From Algoriphagus lacus (lineage in GTDB: Bacteria > Bacteroidota > Bacteroidia > Cytophagales > Cyclobacteriaceae): DNA of 64,000 bases. Within the stretch, counting starts at the first letter, position 1. Each line of letters opens with the position of its first letter. The DNA is taken from assembly GCF_003583985.1 (NCBI RefSeq), contig NZ_QXML01000003.1:124001-188000 (forward strand), in the 5' to 3' direction. The notes under the pieces are model-generated. The model saw nothing but the letters and a program-made list of their open reading frames with translations, ran no database searches and had not been told where the DNA came from. This document shows positions 51,928-61,637 of this stretch, one piece after another. A program made the position numbers and the translations under genes.

Positions 51928-52719
51928 ATGTCAACATATAAAGTTCCCACCATGGCCGAAATGGCCTCGAATGGTCAAAGTCCCGAAGTCTTGTTTTGGG
52001 TAGGATGTGCCGGTTCTTTTGATGAGCGATACAAAGCTGTTACGCAGGCTTTTGTGAAAATATTGAATAAAGTTGGGGTGAGTTTTGCCGTTTTGGGTCC
52101 GGAAGAAACCTGTACTGGTGACCCAGCCCGAAGAGCCGGTAATGAGTTTCTTTTCCAGATGCAGGCCGTCGCCAACATCCAGGTGATGAATGCCTATGAG
52201 GTCAAAAAAGTAGTGACAGCCTGTCCCCATTGCTTCAATACGATCAAAAATGAGTACCCTGCATTAGGCGGAAATTATGAAGTCATTCACCACTCCCAGT
52301 TTCTCCAGCAGCTGATCAATGAAGGCAAAGTCCGACTTCAGGGTGGAGGCGAATTCAAAGGAAAAAAAATCACCTTTCACGACTCCTGCTACCTCGGTCG
52401 CGCCAATGACGTGTATGAAGCCCCTCGGGAAGTGATCAAGGCGCTCGATGTGGAACTAGTCGAGATGAAGCGGTGTAAGACCAAGGGATTGTGTTGTGGC
52501 GCCGGCGGAGCCCAGATGTTTAAGGAGCCTGAGCAGGGCAAAAAGGACATCAATATCGAGCGGACTGAGGAGGCTTTGGCCACAGGAGCACAGGCGATCG
52601 CAGTCGGTTGCCCTTTTTGCCTGACGATGATGACCGACGGCGTGAAAAACAAGGAGCGTGAAGCGGACGTCAAAGTCTATGATTTGGCAGAAATGATCGC
52701 CAAAGACATGGGGATTTAA
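51928..52719 (+). CDS. CCG-domain Fe-S protein (HdrB/GlcF-like)
   Basis: The 263-residue cytosolic protein contains two cysteine-rich CCG domains: VGCAGSFDERYK ... ACPHCFNTIKNEYP in the first half and HDSCYLGRAND ... CCGAGGAQMFKEPEQGKKDIN in the second. These hold an Fe-S cluster as in heterodisulfide reductase subunit B and glycolate oxidase GlcF. It lies in the same direction after the membrane ferredoxin protein. A terminator follows. Confidence 0.88.
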   Translation: MSTYKVPTMAEMASNGQSPEVLFWVGCAGSFDERYKAVTQAFVKILNKVGVSFAVLGPEETCTGDPARRAGNEFLFQMQAVANIQVMNAYEVKKVVTACPHCFNTIKNEYPALGGNYEVIHHSQFLQQLINEGKVRLQGGGEFKGKKITFHDSCYLGRANDVYEAPREVIKALDVELVEMKRCKTKGLCCGAGGAQMFKEPEQGKKDINIERTEEALATGAQAIAVGCPFCLTMMTDGVKNKEREADVKVYDLAEMIAKDMGI

Positions 52720-52740
52720 TTTCCTGATTTGAATCAATTA

Positions 52741-52773
52741 AGCCCTTTTTGCCGTTATGCAGAAAGGGTTTTT
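52741..52773 (+). terminator. Terminator after the Fe-S protein pair
   Basis: CCCTTT and AAAGGG, with an inner TGC/GCA, form a hairpin (52743-52768) followed by TTTTTC. It separates the Fe-S genes from the next ORF. Confidence 0.7.
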
Positions 52774-52794
52774 CTTTGTCAGACAAACACGACT

Positions 52795-53283
52795 ATGTAC
52801 TTACCATTTGATCAGATGCCAGATTATTCCCGGGTTTGGGTGTACCAGGCAGACCAAAGATTCACTGAAGCCGAAGAGAAAATTGTCCGTGAAAGGATGG
52901 GAAGATTTTGTGAGGGCTGGAATACTCACGGTAACCTGATGCCGACCTCTTTTGAAATCATTGAAAATCAGATTCTTGTCTTGGCCGTGGATGAAAGCAA
53001 ACTCGGAGCAAGCGGATGCTCAATAGACAGTTCTGTTCGGACTTTGAGGGAGCTTGAGGACCTTCTCCAAATCAACCTGACCGATCAGGGTAAAATCAGC
53101 CTGAAAAAATCTACCGGTGAACTTCGGGTAATTCCCGCCTTGGGAGTGAAGGCACGGGTGAACTCAGGTGAAATAGATACTGAAACTGAAGTGATCAATC
53201 CTTTGATTCACATCAAAGCCGACCTTAAAAATCTCTGGCAACCCGTCCGAAATAGCTGGCTGAACAAATATTTTCCAAATTAA
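52795..53283 (+). CDS. Conserved Bacteroidota protein of unknown function
   Basis: I chose the ATG at 52795 (MYLPFDQMPDYSRVWVYQADQRF), because the longer frame begins inside the terminator. The 162-residue protein has the conserved pattern MPDYSRVWVYQA, FCEGWNTHGNLMPTSFEIIENQILVLAVDESKLGASGCSIDSSVRTLRELE and VIPALGVKARVNSGEIDTETEVINPLI. Homologues are sometimes named 'ABC transporter ATPase', but no Walker A motif is visible here. The GCSIDSSV segment may hold a functional Cys/Ser. Function is unknown. Confidence 0.72.
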   Translation: MYLPFDQMPDYSRVWVYQADQRFTEAEEKIVRERMGRFCEGWNTHGNLMPTSFEIIENQILVLAVDESKLGASGCSIDSSVRTLRELEDLLQINLTDQGKISLKKSTGELRVIPALGVKARVNSGEIDTETEVINPLIHIKADLKNLWQPVRNSWLNKYFPN

Positions 53284-53320
53284 TTAGTAATATTCCGTAC
53301 TGACCGACAATCGCCTTTCG

Positions 53321-55255
53321 ATGAAACAGCATTTTTTTTGGATATCTGCCTATTTTCTTTTGATTCTTGGAAGCTGTAAAAGCTTGCAGGAAAAAGGAAA
53401 TGACCAATTCCTATCTGGGCAATACCAATATGCCATTAATACCTACACCCAGATCTTGAGCGGAGATTCTTCCAACCTGGAGGCAAATCGGGTGATCGCA
53501 GAAAGTTATCGGCTTTCCAACCGGATCGAAAAATCCGAACCGTACTACAAACAATTAGTCGAAAAAGAGCCCTCCTTTGATGCTTACTTTTTCTTGGGAC
53601 AAAGCTTAAAAGCCCAACAGAAGAATGCCGAGGCAAAGGAAGCTTTTGAAAAAGGGAAGGGATACACTTCCGATGAAGCCCTTCTAGCCCGCAATCAGCG
53701 TGAAATTGAAGCAATCAAACTTGCAGAAGGAATAGAAAATTACTGGCCCAAACATGAATTGGTCAATTACAAAGAACTGAATACTCCAGGAGCGGATTAT
53801 GCTCCGGTCTTAAGTGAGGATTTTCTGTATTTCACTTCTGGAAGACAAGCCTCCGGAATTTATCCAGCCACAGGAACTCCCTATACCAAGCTTTTCCGCG
53901 CTAGAGCTGATGGATTAAAAGTGGATGTGGGAGCAGTGCAGGCTTTGCCGGAATTCAAAAATGAAGAAGGACTCAATCAGGCTGCAATCGCCATCAGTCC
54001 CGATGGAAATACGATTATTTATGCCCGGGGAAATTCGACCTCTTCCAAAGATCTTCCGGATGTGGCCCTATTTGTTTCCTATTTCCGTGGTGCAGGTTTT
54101 ACTCAGCCGATATGGATGCCGGTCAATGAGGACGAAACGTGGTGGAATTCCACACCGGCTTTCAGCCCGGATGGCTCTGAGCTTTATTTTGCTTCAAACC
54201 GGCCTGGAGGTTTTGGCGGGATAGATATTTGGAAAGCTACCCGACTTGCCAACAGTGATTTTGGCAATCCCGTGAATTTGGGTCCAACCATTAATACCCC
54301 AGGGAATGAAATGTTCCCAAGATTGGCAGCTGATGGCAAGTTTTTCTTTTCTTCCGACGGACATCCAGGTTATGGAAAGTTGGATTTGTTTGTTGCTGAA
54401 AAAAATGAATCCGGAACACAAGTCATTAGGAATCTAGGTCAAAACATCAACAGCAAGGCTGATGACTTCGGTATTTTCTTTACCGAGTATCCTAAGGCAG
54501 GTTTTATTTCTTCGAATCGTGAAGATGGAGTGGGGGATGACGATATCTACTTTTTCGAGGATAAAACACCCAAGCCGAAAATTGTGAATGTACTCCTGAA
54601 TGTTTACACCAAAGAAGCCAAAGCCGATGGTACCCAAGCAGTCCTTCCTCAAACTCGAGTTGTATTGTACGGATCGGATAACAAGCAGCAAGGCGGGGAC
54701 TTTTCCAATACCAACGGTCGGGTGAGATTCACCATGGCACCGGATTCGGATTACACCATCATTGCCTCTAGAGGCGGATATTTCTCCAAATCCATTCCTT
54801 ACACTACCAAAGGAAAAACTCCAGACCCTACTACTCTGGTTCAGGAAGTGACCAACATCACCTTGGATACGACCATCGTGCTGGATCAGCTGATTTTGGA
54901 AAAAGCCATCGTGCTTGAAAATATTTACTACGATTTGGATAAAGCTGAAATCCGTCCGGATGCGGCTGTGGAGTTGGATAAGCTGGTGAAAATCCTTGCA
55001 GACAACCCTGCCATCCGAATTGAATTGAGTTCGCATACTGACTCCCGTTCCAGCGATGCCTACAACTTGGATCTTTCCCAGCGCAGAGCACAGTCAGCGG
55101 TTGATTACATGGTTTCCAAAGGAATAGCGGCTGACCGATTGGTTGCAAAAGGCTACGGTGAAACTCAACTGATCATCAAAGACGCAAAGACAGAAGAGGA
55201 ACATCAGACCAACCGCCGAACTGAGTTTAAAGTGATTGAGATCAGAGAGCAATGA
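53321..55255 (+). CDS. OmpA-family lipoprotein with TPR, PD40 propeller and CRD domain (PorE-like)
   Basis: The 644-residue protein has a lipoprotein signal (lipobox LLILGSC, Cys19), then TPR-like helices (about 20-130), a PD40/WD40-like propeller (about 150-410, with FASNRPGGFGGIDIWKA and SSDGHPGYGKLDLFVAEK), a carboxypeptidase-regulatory-like segment (about 425-525), and a C-terminal OmpA domain with LSSHTDSRSSDAYNLDLSQRRAQSAVDYM for peptidoglycan binding. This order matches PorE (PG1058) of the type IX secretion system in Porphyromonas (known family architecture). I cannot tell it from other OmpA/PD40 proteins by eye. Other por genes are not in the window. Confidence 0.8.
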   Translation: MKQHFFWISAYFLLILGSCKSLQEKGNDQFLSGQYQYAINTYTQILSGDSSNLEANRVIAESYRLSNRIEKSEPYYKQLVEKEPSFDAYFFLGQSLKAQQKNAEAKEAFEKGKGYTSDEALLARNQREIEAIKLAEGIENYWPKHELVNYKELNTPGADYAPVLSEDFLYFTSGRQASGIYPATGTPYTKLFRARADGLKVDVGAVQALPEFKNEEGLNQAAIAISPDGNTIIYARGNSTSSKDLPDVALFVSYFRGAGFTQPIWMPVNEDETWWNSTPAFSPDGSELYFASNRPGGFGGIDIWKATRLANSDFGNPVNLGPTINTPGNEMFPRLAADGKFFFSSDGHPGYGKLDLFVAEKNESGTQVIRNLGQNINSKADDFGIFFTEYPKAGFISSNREDGVGDDDIYFFEDKTPKPKIVNVLLNVYTKEAKADGTQAVLPQTRVVLYGSDNKQQGGDFSNTNGRVRFTMAPDSDYTIIASRGGYFSKSIPYTTKGKTPDPTTLVQEVTNITLDTTIVLDQLILEKAIVLENIYYDLDKAEIRPDAAVELDKLVKILADNPAIRIELSSHTDSRSSDAYNLDLSQRRAQSAVDYMVSKGIAADRLVAKGYGETQLIIKDAKTEEEHQTNRRTEFKVIEIREQ

Positions 55256-55274
55256 TTTGAAAATTTTTCTTGAT

Positions 55275-55314
55275 AAAAAAGGCCTTCCGAAATCAGATTT
55301 CGGAAGGCCTTTTT
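55275..55314. terminator. Bidirectional terminator between convergent genes
   Basis: AAAGGCCTTCCGAAATC and GATTTCGGAAGGCCTTT form a long stem flanked by A and T runs on both strands. Confidence 0.9.
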
Positions 55315-55393
55315 GTTTCAGTTGGCTGGTGATAAGTTGGAAGAGCTTGTGAAAAGGGAGTGTTTTCCCTTATTGATTTTCCCTTTATGGATT

Positions 55394-58336
55394 TTACTTT
55401 TCCATTGATTCATAGATGATATCATGGATTTTGGTTCGGATTCCTTCTTCCAAGAGCTTGTTGTTTTCTGCCTCTGGATAAACTCGGTTGGAAAGGAAGA
55501 CATAGACCAATTGGTTTTCCGGGTCTGCCCAGACACAGGTTCCGGTAAATCCGGTATGGCCAAAGGTGCTTTTTGGAGCGAGTTTGCTGGCTGAACCTCC
55601 TTTACCAACTTCGGGCTCAGGCTTATCCCATCCCCAACCGCGACGGCTCAGGCTGGATTGTCGTTTGGTAAATGCCTCTACCGTCTCGGGTTTGTAAAGG
55701 GTAATATCTCCATAGGTGCCTTTGTTGAGCATCAGCTGCATCATTACAGCCAAGTCATTGGCAGTGCCAAAAAGCCCGGCATGACCGGCGACTCCTCCAT
55801 ACATCGCTGCTCCCGGATCATGGACATATCCTTGGATCTGACGCTTGCGGAATGCCACATCGTTTTCTGTTGGAGCAATTTTCTCCAAAGGAATTTTTAA
55901 AAATGGATTGAAAGTCAGCGTATTCAGTCCAAGCGGGGCGTAAAAATTCTGATCCAAAAACTCATCCAAGGGCTGATTGACGATCCGCTCGATCACAGCC
56001 TGCATGAAGTACATGGTTAGATCCGAATAGACGTATTTGTTCGGTTTGGGAAGTAATTCAGACTGAACTGTCCAATTCCAAATGCTATCCCGGAGTGCAT
56101 CGATCCCATACATGTCATTGGCAACAGGCCGGGTAAACCCGGGCTGAGGGGTAGGTTTGTAGAAATCTCCCCTCCATTGACCGGATTGGACAGTTTTGAC
56201 ATAGTGAGGGATAAATGCTTTTAACCCTGCCTCGTGAGCCATTACGTCTTTCAGAACAAGATTGGCTTTATTGGTCCCTTTCAGTTCCGGTAAGTAATTC
56301 ACCAGAGTTTTGTTCATATCGAGCTCGCCCCGACTATGCAAGAACATGGCCGCCTGGGTAGTGGCAAGCACTTTGGTCACCGAGGCCAAGTCGTAAATAG
56401 TTTCCTGAGAAACAGGAGCGCTTTTGCTGTAATCCAAATATCCGTAAGATCTTTCAAAGACAACTTTTCCGGCCTTGACCACCAGGACATTTGCTCCCGG
56501 AGCAGCCTGAATTTGAATCATCCGGTTGGCTACTTCGTCTATTTTTTCCAATACCTCACTGTTCATTCCCACGCTTTCGGGAGTGCCATAGGAAAGTCTG
56601 TTAGCATCAGGAAGGTATCCGCCTACTCCGTGGGAATATTCTCCACTGACCGTAACCGGCAGAATCCCTTGGCTAGGACGTCCGCCAAAAAGTACCTGAG
56701 GTGCCAGTTTTTGGGTTTCGGTAGAATTCTCATAAGCTAAAACTACATTTCCAAAACCTTCCAGAGCCTTCGCTCCATAGGCATTCCCAAAAAGAACAAC
56801 AGTTAATTTCTGCCTTGCTTCGAGATTTCGAAGCAAGGCAATATCTCCCGGAGCGATACCAAAAGCTCGCTGTGGATTATTGGATACACCCATCAGTCCG
56901 ACAATTACGACATCATAATCCTCAAGCTGTTTCATGAGGTTATAATGGACGGATTCTGATTCGGCCTTTGGAATGTGGAAATGATCAACCTTGGTGTAGT
57001 TATTCAAGAATTTACTGAATTCTGTTCCTTCATCCCCAATCGTCAAGCTTGCAAACCTCTTCAAGTCCAGGTTTTGGAATGGGAGTAAGTCATCCTTGTT
57101 TGACGCCACTGTGATCGACTCGGAATAGAGCTTTTCAATTACTTCCCGGGTTTTCGGTGTATTGAGCCGGTCTGCGATTCTGTAGGTGTCTATGGGCTTG
57201 TAGTGATCAAGTCCTGCCCAATATTTCGCTTTAAGCACTTTTTTTACACGACGGTTGATCTCATTTTCTGAAATCAATCCTCTTTCCACGGCCTCTTTGA
57301 TCAGGACTTTAGCTTTGGGAACATCCTGTGAGTACAACAGGACATCATTTCCGGCAAGAAGTGCCTTTAGATCCACCTCCCCAGGTTTGCTGAAATTGGC
57401 AACACCCCGCATGTTGAGTGCATCAGTGAAAATTAATCCTTGAAAGTTCATGCGTTTTTGAAGCAAGTCCGTCACCACGGGCTTGGAAAGGCTGGTTGGA
57501 ATGTTTGCGCCTTGATCCAAACTCGGGACATTCAGGTGGGCTACCATCACGGACATGAGGTCTTCCCTGAACAATTCCTGATATGGATAGAGATCAATTT
57601 CCCAGATTCTTTTTTCGGGATGATTGATCACTGGTAGGTCATGATGGCTGTCTGTTTCGGTATCTCCATGGCCGGGGAAGTGCTTGGCATTTGCCATCAC
57701 CCCGTTGTCCTGAAGTCCTTTCATGTAGGCCACGGCCCGTTTGGTGACCATTTCTTTATTTTCCCCAAAGGCCCGATAGCCGATGACCGGATTTTCAGGG
57801 TTGGAGTTCACATCAACAACCGGTGCAAAGTTGATATGCATGCCAAGTTCTTTAAACTGACGGGCGATTTCAGCTCCCATTTCATAGATTAAATTGGGAT
57901 TTTGGATGGCTCCCAACGTCATGGCTTTGGGAAAGTTTGGCACCGAATCCAACCGCATTCCGATGCCCCATTCGGCATCCATGGCAATTAATAAGGGAGT
58001 TTTAGCCTGTGCTTGGTAGTAATTGGTCAATCGAGCCTGACGGTTTGGCCCACCCTGAAAAAAGATCAAACCTCCAAGGTTTTCATTTTTGACCAATTCA
58101 CTGATCTCATCTACATGACGTTGGTCTTTGTTGGAGTAGGCTGCTACCATAAAAAGCTGCCCGAGCCGGTCTTCGAAACTGAGGGATTGAAAAACGCTGT
58201 CCACCCAGTTTTCCTGGCTCATCCTGTCCTCCGCGATTAGGGGATCTTCATTGGCTACAAAGGGGTCAACTTTTCCTGAAGAAAACAATCCCAGCAAAAT
58301 CAGAAAAGAAAACAGACTCCAATGCTTTTTGTCCAC
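55394..58336 (-). CDS. GH3 beta-N-acetylhexosaminidase fused to a class C beta-lactamase-like domain
   Basis: This protein of about 980 residues has a hydrophobic N-terminus (HWSLFSFLILLGLFSSG). I chose the GTG at 58334-58336; a TTG four codons upstream is also possible. Residues about 50-380 form a GH3/NagZ-like domain with KHFPGHGDTETDSHHDLPVI (the catalytic His loop) and the nucleophile region FTDALNMRGV. A middle GH3 C-terminal part follows. Residues about 590-980 form a serine hydrolase with SVTKVLATT (S-x-x-K) and YSDLTMYFM (Y-x-N-like), and FGHTGFTG as the KTG-like motif. Such fusions are common in Bacteroidota and are thought to act in peptidoglycan recycling (known, inferred role). 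Confidence 0.87.
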   Translation of the reverse strand: MDKKHWSLFSFLILLGLFSSGKVDPFVANEDPLIAEDRMSQENWVDSVFQSLSFEDRLGQLFMVAAYSNKDQRHVDEISELVKNENLGGLIFFQGGPNRQARLTNYYQAQAKTPLLIAMDAEWGIGMRLDSVPNFPKAMTLGAIQNPNLIYEMGAEIARQFKELGMHINFAPVVDVNSNPENPVIGYRAFGENKEMVTKRAVAYMKGLQDNGVMANAKHFPGHGDTETDSHHDLPVINHPEKRIWEIDLYPYQELFREDLMSVMVAHLNVPSLDQGANIPTSLSKPVVTDLLQKRMNFQGLIFTDALNMRGVANFSKPGEVDLKALLAGNDVLLYSQDVPKAKVLIKEAVERGLISENEINRRVKKVLKAKYWAGLDHYKPIDTYRIADRLNTPKTREVIEKLYSESITVASNKDDLLPFQNLDLKRFASLTIGDEGTEFSKFLNNYTKVDHFHIPKAESESVHYNLMKQLEDYDVVIVGLMGVSNNPQRAFGIAPGDIALLRNLEARQKLTVVLFGNAYGAKALEGFGNVVLAYENSTETQKLAPQVLFGGRPSQGILPVTVSGEYSHGVGGYLPDANRLSYGTPESVGMNSEVLEKIDEVANRMIQIQAAPGANVLVVKAGKVVFERSYGYLDYSKSAPVSQETIYDLASVTKVLATTQAAMFLHSRGELDMNKTLVNYLPELKGTNKANLVLKDVMAHEAGLKAFIPHYVKTVQSGQWRGDFYKPTPQPGFTRPVANDMYGIDALRDSIWNWTVQSELLPKPNKYVYSDLTMYFMQAVIERIVNQPLDEFLDQNFYAPLGLNTLTFNPFLKIPLEKIAPTENDVAFRKRQIQGYVHDPGAAMYGGVAGHAGLFGTANDLAVMMQLMLNKGTYGDITLYKPETVEAFTKRQSSLSRRGWGWDKPEPEVGKGGSASKLAPKSTFGHTGFTGTCVWADPENQLVYVFLSNRVYPEAENNKLLEEGIRTKIHDIIYESMEK

Positions 58337-58592
58337 GACAGAGATCAATTTTTAATCCTTAACTTTCAAAATATATTTGCAAGTGCGGCCGAAGTGATTA
58401 CTTCCAAAAGTCCCTGGCCGCTTCAGTGCATTGGATAAAGGGACTTTAAACTGAATATAGTAAAGATTGGGCAACATTGATTGGGATTTAAGGTTAAAAA
58501 CGTAAAAAAGTGTTTTGCGGTATTTACTTTCCTTAAAGACTCCAATATTTCCTTCAGGATATAGGACCCTACCAAAAATCAAACAGTAAATC

Positions 58593-59009
58593 ATGAAATT
58601 ACCCTCCCTCTTTCGCACCGCTTCGCACATGCGATTTGATATTAAGCCTAGGTATTACGATCCGATCAAAGAGGAAATCGAAGAAAGAACTTCGCGTATC
58701 AAGTATGAACTGGAGCAGGAAGGCCTTCTGAACAAATCGGAAAACGAAGGTGATGGGATTGAAAAGCGAAAAGGTCTAGGAAGTGGCATCCGTGGTTCGT
58801 TTGCCCAACGTGGCATGAAGCCTAAAAGCACCAGCATGATTAGTGCCTCATCGGTTATCAGGACCTTGCTTTTTTTCGGTATGGTAATAGGCGTTTTTGG
58901 GTATATCTACCTAGGGCCGGAAATTTTTAATTACATGCTTTATGCAGTTGCTGTCATTGGAGGAGGGTATTATTTGTTCAGGTTTTTAAAAAGAAGTAAA
59001 GATGAGTGA
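58593..59009 (+). CDS. Small membrane protein upstream of mutL, unknown function
   Basis: The 138-residue protein has a charged cytosolic N-terminal half (FDIKPRYYDPIKEEIEERTSRIKYELEQEGLLNK) and two membrane segments near the end (about 88-108 and 112-130), followed by FLKRSKDE. I do not recognise it. The family is common ahead of mutL in this phylum and has sometimes been misnamed as a riboflavin synthase subunit. It overlaps the mutL start by 8 bp, so the two are coupled. Confidence 0.7.
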   Translation: MKLPSLFRTASHMRFDIKPRYYDPIKEEIEERTSRIKYELEQEGLLNKSENEGDGIEKRKGLGSGIRGSFAQRGMKPKSTSMISASSVIRTLLFFGMVIGVFGYIYLGPEIFNYMLYAVAVIGGGYYLFRFLKRSKDE

Positions 59010-60843
59010 CATCATCCAGCTTCTTCCTGATGCAATAGCCAATCAAATTGCAGCCGGGGAAGTCGTTCAGCGTCCAGCGTCAGCACTCAAAGAACTTTTG
59101 GAAAATGCCGTGGATGCAGGGGCAACTTCCATTCAGGTGGTAGTCAAAGAGGCTGGAAAACTGTTGATCCAAGTCATTGACAACGGGAAAGGAATGTCTC
59201 CTACCGATGCCAGAATGAGCTTCGAGCGGCACGCTACTTCCAAAATCCGTACTTCTCAGGACCTGTTTGCCATTCGTACTTTTGGTTTTCGGGGGGAAGC
59301 ATTAGCCTCCATTGCAGCGGTAGCTCAGGTGGAACTCAAGACCCGACAGGCCGAGTCTGAACTGGGAACTTTGATCCAAATCGAAGGATCTGAGGTGAAA
59401 AAGCAAGAGCCTGTGGCTGCTCCCGTGGGCACTTCTGTCTCCATGAAAAATCTCTTTTTCAACGTTCCTGCCAGACGGAATTTTTTGAAATCAAATCCTG
59501 TCGAAATGCGCCACATCGTGGATGAGTTCCAGCGAGTGGCTTTGTCTTATCCGGAAATTGCATTTTCGCTTTTCCAACAGGATCTGGAAGTATTCAATCT
59601 TCCAGCAGGTAAACTAAGTCAACGGATTGTAGGTCTTTTTGGAAAAACTTACCAAGGCCAATTGGTTCCCTGTGAGGAAGACACCCCTCATGTCAATATC
59701 AAAGGCTACATCGGAAAGCCCGAGCATGCCAAAAAAACAAGAGGGGAGCAGTTTTTCTTCGTCAATAATCGATACATCAAAAGCAGCTACCTCCACCATG
59801 CAGTTAGTTCTGCTTTTGAAGGGCTGATCCAAAATGATCAGCATCCGTTTTATGTACTTTTCCTCGAAATAGATCCTGCCCACATCGATATCAATGTCCA
59901 TCCTACTAAGACCGAAATCAAGTTTGATGACGAGCGGACGGTATATGCAGTGATCCGTTCGGCTGTCAAGCAAGCTTTGGGGGCCCATCATGTGACGCCT
60001 GCAATTGATTTTAGTGTCGATGTCAATTTTCAGGAAAACTGGACTTCCAATCCCGATACTAAAGCACAGGTTGATCGGGAGTATAGTTATAAAACCTTCA
60101 ATACTCCTGAGTTTAAAAGAGCTTCTGTTTCGGGCTGGGAGAGGCTTTTCGAAGGCACTTTCAATCCGGCACCGATCCTCACTCCACCCGCTGAGGAGGA
60201 GCAGGATATTTTGACTTTTCCAAGTCGTGCTTCTGCGGATGAGCCCAGATTTATGATCCAGCCCCAGGAGGCCGAAGTCACTGGGACTACTTTTCAGGTG
60301 GAGTTGAGCTACATCGTGGCTCAGATGTCTACGGGATTATTGATTCTTGATCAGCAGTCGGCACATGAGCGGATCCTGTATGAGCGGTACTACCGTCAGC
60401 TCCAATCTGCTCAGGGTGCATCTCAACAGTGCCTTTTCCCGCCTACTGTGCATTTGAATCCTTCAGATTTTGCTTTGGTGATGGATATGTTGCCAGAATT
60501 GCACAGTTTGGGATTTGTGGTGGAGGAGTTTGGGACGAATACCGTTCTCATTCAGGGAGTACCTGCTGATGTGCAGGTGAAAAACGAAAAGGAACTCTTC
60601 GAAGGCTTGTTGGAGCAGTTCAAGAATTTTCGGAATGAGCTTTCGTTAGAAAAAAGAGAAAATCTTGCGCGATCCATTTCCCGTAGATCTTCTATTAAAA
60701 AAGGCCAAAAGTTAAATTCACAGGAAATGGAAACGTTGGTTGGGCAGTTATTTGCTTGCCAAAATCCAAACTATTCCCCCGGCGGGAACAAAACTTTCGT
60801 GAAATTGGATTTAAATAGCATTCACTCTTTCTTCGGAAAATAG
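59002..60843 (+). CDS. mutL: DNA mismatch repair protein MutL
   Basis: MutL links MutS recognition to strand removal in mismatch repair. The 613-residue protein has the GHKL ATPase: IAAGEVVQRPASALKELLENAVDAG, DNGKGM and TFGFRGEALASIAAVA, then GTSVSMKNLFFNVPARRNFLKS. The C-terminal dimerisation domain spans about 430-613 (ILDQQSAHERILYERYYRQL). I do not see the DQHA(x)2E(x)4E endonuclease motif intact; QQSAHERILYE is in its place. The ATG overlaps the preceding gene, and a rhomboid gene follows after 1 bp. Confidence 0.95.
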   Translation: MSDIIQLLPDAIANQIAAGEVVQRPASALKELLENAVDAGATSIQVVVKEAGKLLIQVIDNGKGMSPTDARMSFERHATSKIRTSQDLFAIRTFGFRGEALASIAAVAQVELKTRQAESELGTLIQIEGSEVKKQEPVAAPVGTSVSMKNLFFNVPARRNFLKSNPVEMRHIVDEFQRVALSYPEIAFSLFQQDLEVFNLPAGKLSQRIVGLFGKTYQGQLVPCEEDTPHVNIKGYIGKPEHAKKTRGEQFFFVNNRYIKSSYLHHAVSSAFEGLIQNDQHPFYVLFLEIDPAHIDINVHPTKTEIKFDDERTVYAVIRSAVKQALGAHHVTPAIDFSVDVNFQENWTSNPDTKAQVDREYSYKTFNTPEFKRASVSGWERLFEGTFNPAPILTPPAEEEQDILTFPSRASADEPRFMIQPQEAEVTGTTFQVELSYIVAQMSTGLLILDQQSAHERILYERYYRQLQSAQGASQQCLFPPTVHLNPSDFALVMDMLPELHSLGFVVEEFGTNTVLIQGVPADVQVKNEKELFEGLLEQFKNFRNELSLEKRENLARSISRRSSIKKGQKLNSQEMETLVGQLFACQNPNYSPGGNKTFVKLDLNSIHSFFGK

Positions 60844-60844
60844 C

Positions 60845-61636
60845 ATGTTTAGAAATATCACCCCGGTCGTACAAAATCTCCTGCTGATCAACATCGTCGT
60901 TTTTGTGGTGGCGAATTTTGCGATGCCGGTTTTAAATGAATGGTTCGCGCTTTACTACATCCAAAGCCCTCTGTTCAAACCCTTTCAGTTTTTGACCTAT
61001 ATGTTTATGCATGCCGATTTTTGGCATTTGTTCAGCAACATGTTTGGTCTTCTGATCTTTGGGCCCTTGCTGGAGCAATTTTTGGGACCAAAGAAGCTGT
61101 TCACCCTTTGGATGGTCTGTGGAGTAGGAGCTGGAGTGCTATATTCCGGCTATTCCATGTACCAATATAAAAGTCTCGAGGAGAAAGTACTGACTTTTGA
61201 AGCCAACCCCGATCCGGAATATTTCAACAGGCTTGTACTGGAGAACAGAGGGTATTTCGATCCTGCGGTATTTGATTTTGTGGATCAGTTTAGTAGAAAC
61301 CCGGAGGATCCGATGTTTATCGAGCGGGCAGAGAAGACTCTTGTTGCCATCCTTCAGCTCCATGCCAATCAGCCCATGGTGGGTGCATCGGGTGCTTTGT
61401 TTGGGATTTTGGTCGCCTTTGCGATGCTGTTTCCCAATACCCAGCTTTTCCTTTTGTTTCCTCCCATGCCGGTAAAGGCGAAATATTTAGTGCTTTTTTA
61501 CGGCCTTTATACCGTATACAACGTATTGCTCAACAGTCCTACGGACAATGTGGCCCACTTTGCCCATTTGAGTGGCTTGGTGATAGGGGCTGCATTGGTT
61601 TATAATTGGAAAAAAGACAGAAACACCTTCTATTGA
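60845..61636 (+). CDS. Rhomboid family intramembrane serine protease (first)
   Basis: The 263-residue polytopic protein carries the rhomboid signature: MHADFWHLFSNMFGLLIFGPLLEQFLG, the catalytic Ser in VGASGALFGILVAF and the catalytic His in NVAHFAHLSGLVIG. A soluble insertion of about 60 residues (FEANPDPEYFNRLVLENRGYF to ILQLHANQ) sits between early membrane segments, as in other Bacteroidota homologues. It lies 1 bp after mutL and 1 bp before a second rhomboid gene. Confidence 0.9.
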   Translation: MFRNITPVVQNLLLINIVVFVVANFAMPVLNEWFALYYIQSPLFKPFQFLTYMFMHADFWHLFSNMFGLLIFGPLLEQFLGPKKLFTLWMVCGVGAGVLYSGYSMYQYKSLEEKVLTFEANPDPEYFNRLVLENRGYFDPAVFDFVDQFSRNPEDPMFIERAEKTLVAILQLHANQPMVGASGALFGILVAFAMLFPNTQLFLLFPPMPVKAKYLVLFYGLYTVYNVLLNSPTDNVAHFAHLSGLVIGAALVYNWKKDRNTFY

Positions 61637-61637
61637 T

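Noticed and set aside
52729..52794. An upstream extension of the conserved protein gene at 52795
   Set aside because: The extra residues lie in the terminator hairpin after the Fe-S genes, and the conserved sequence begins at the ATG at 52795.
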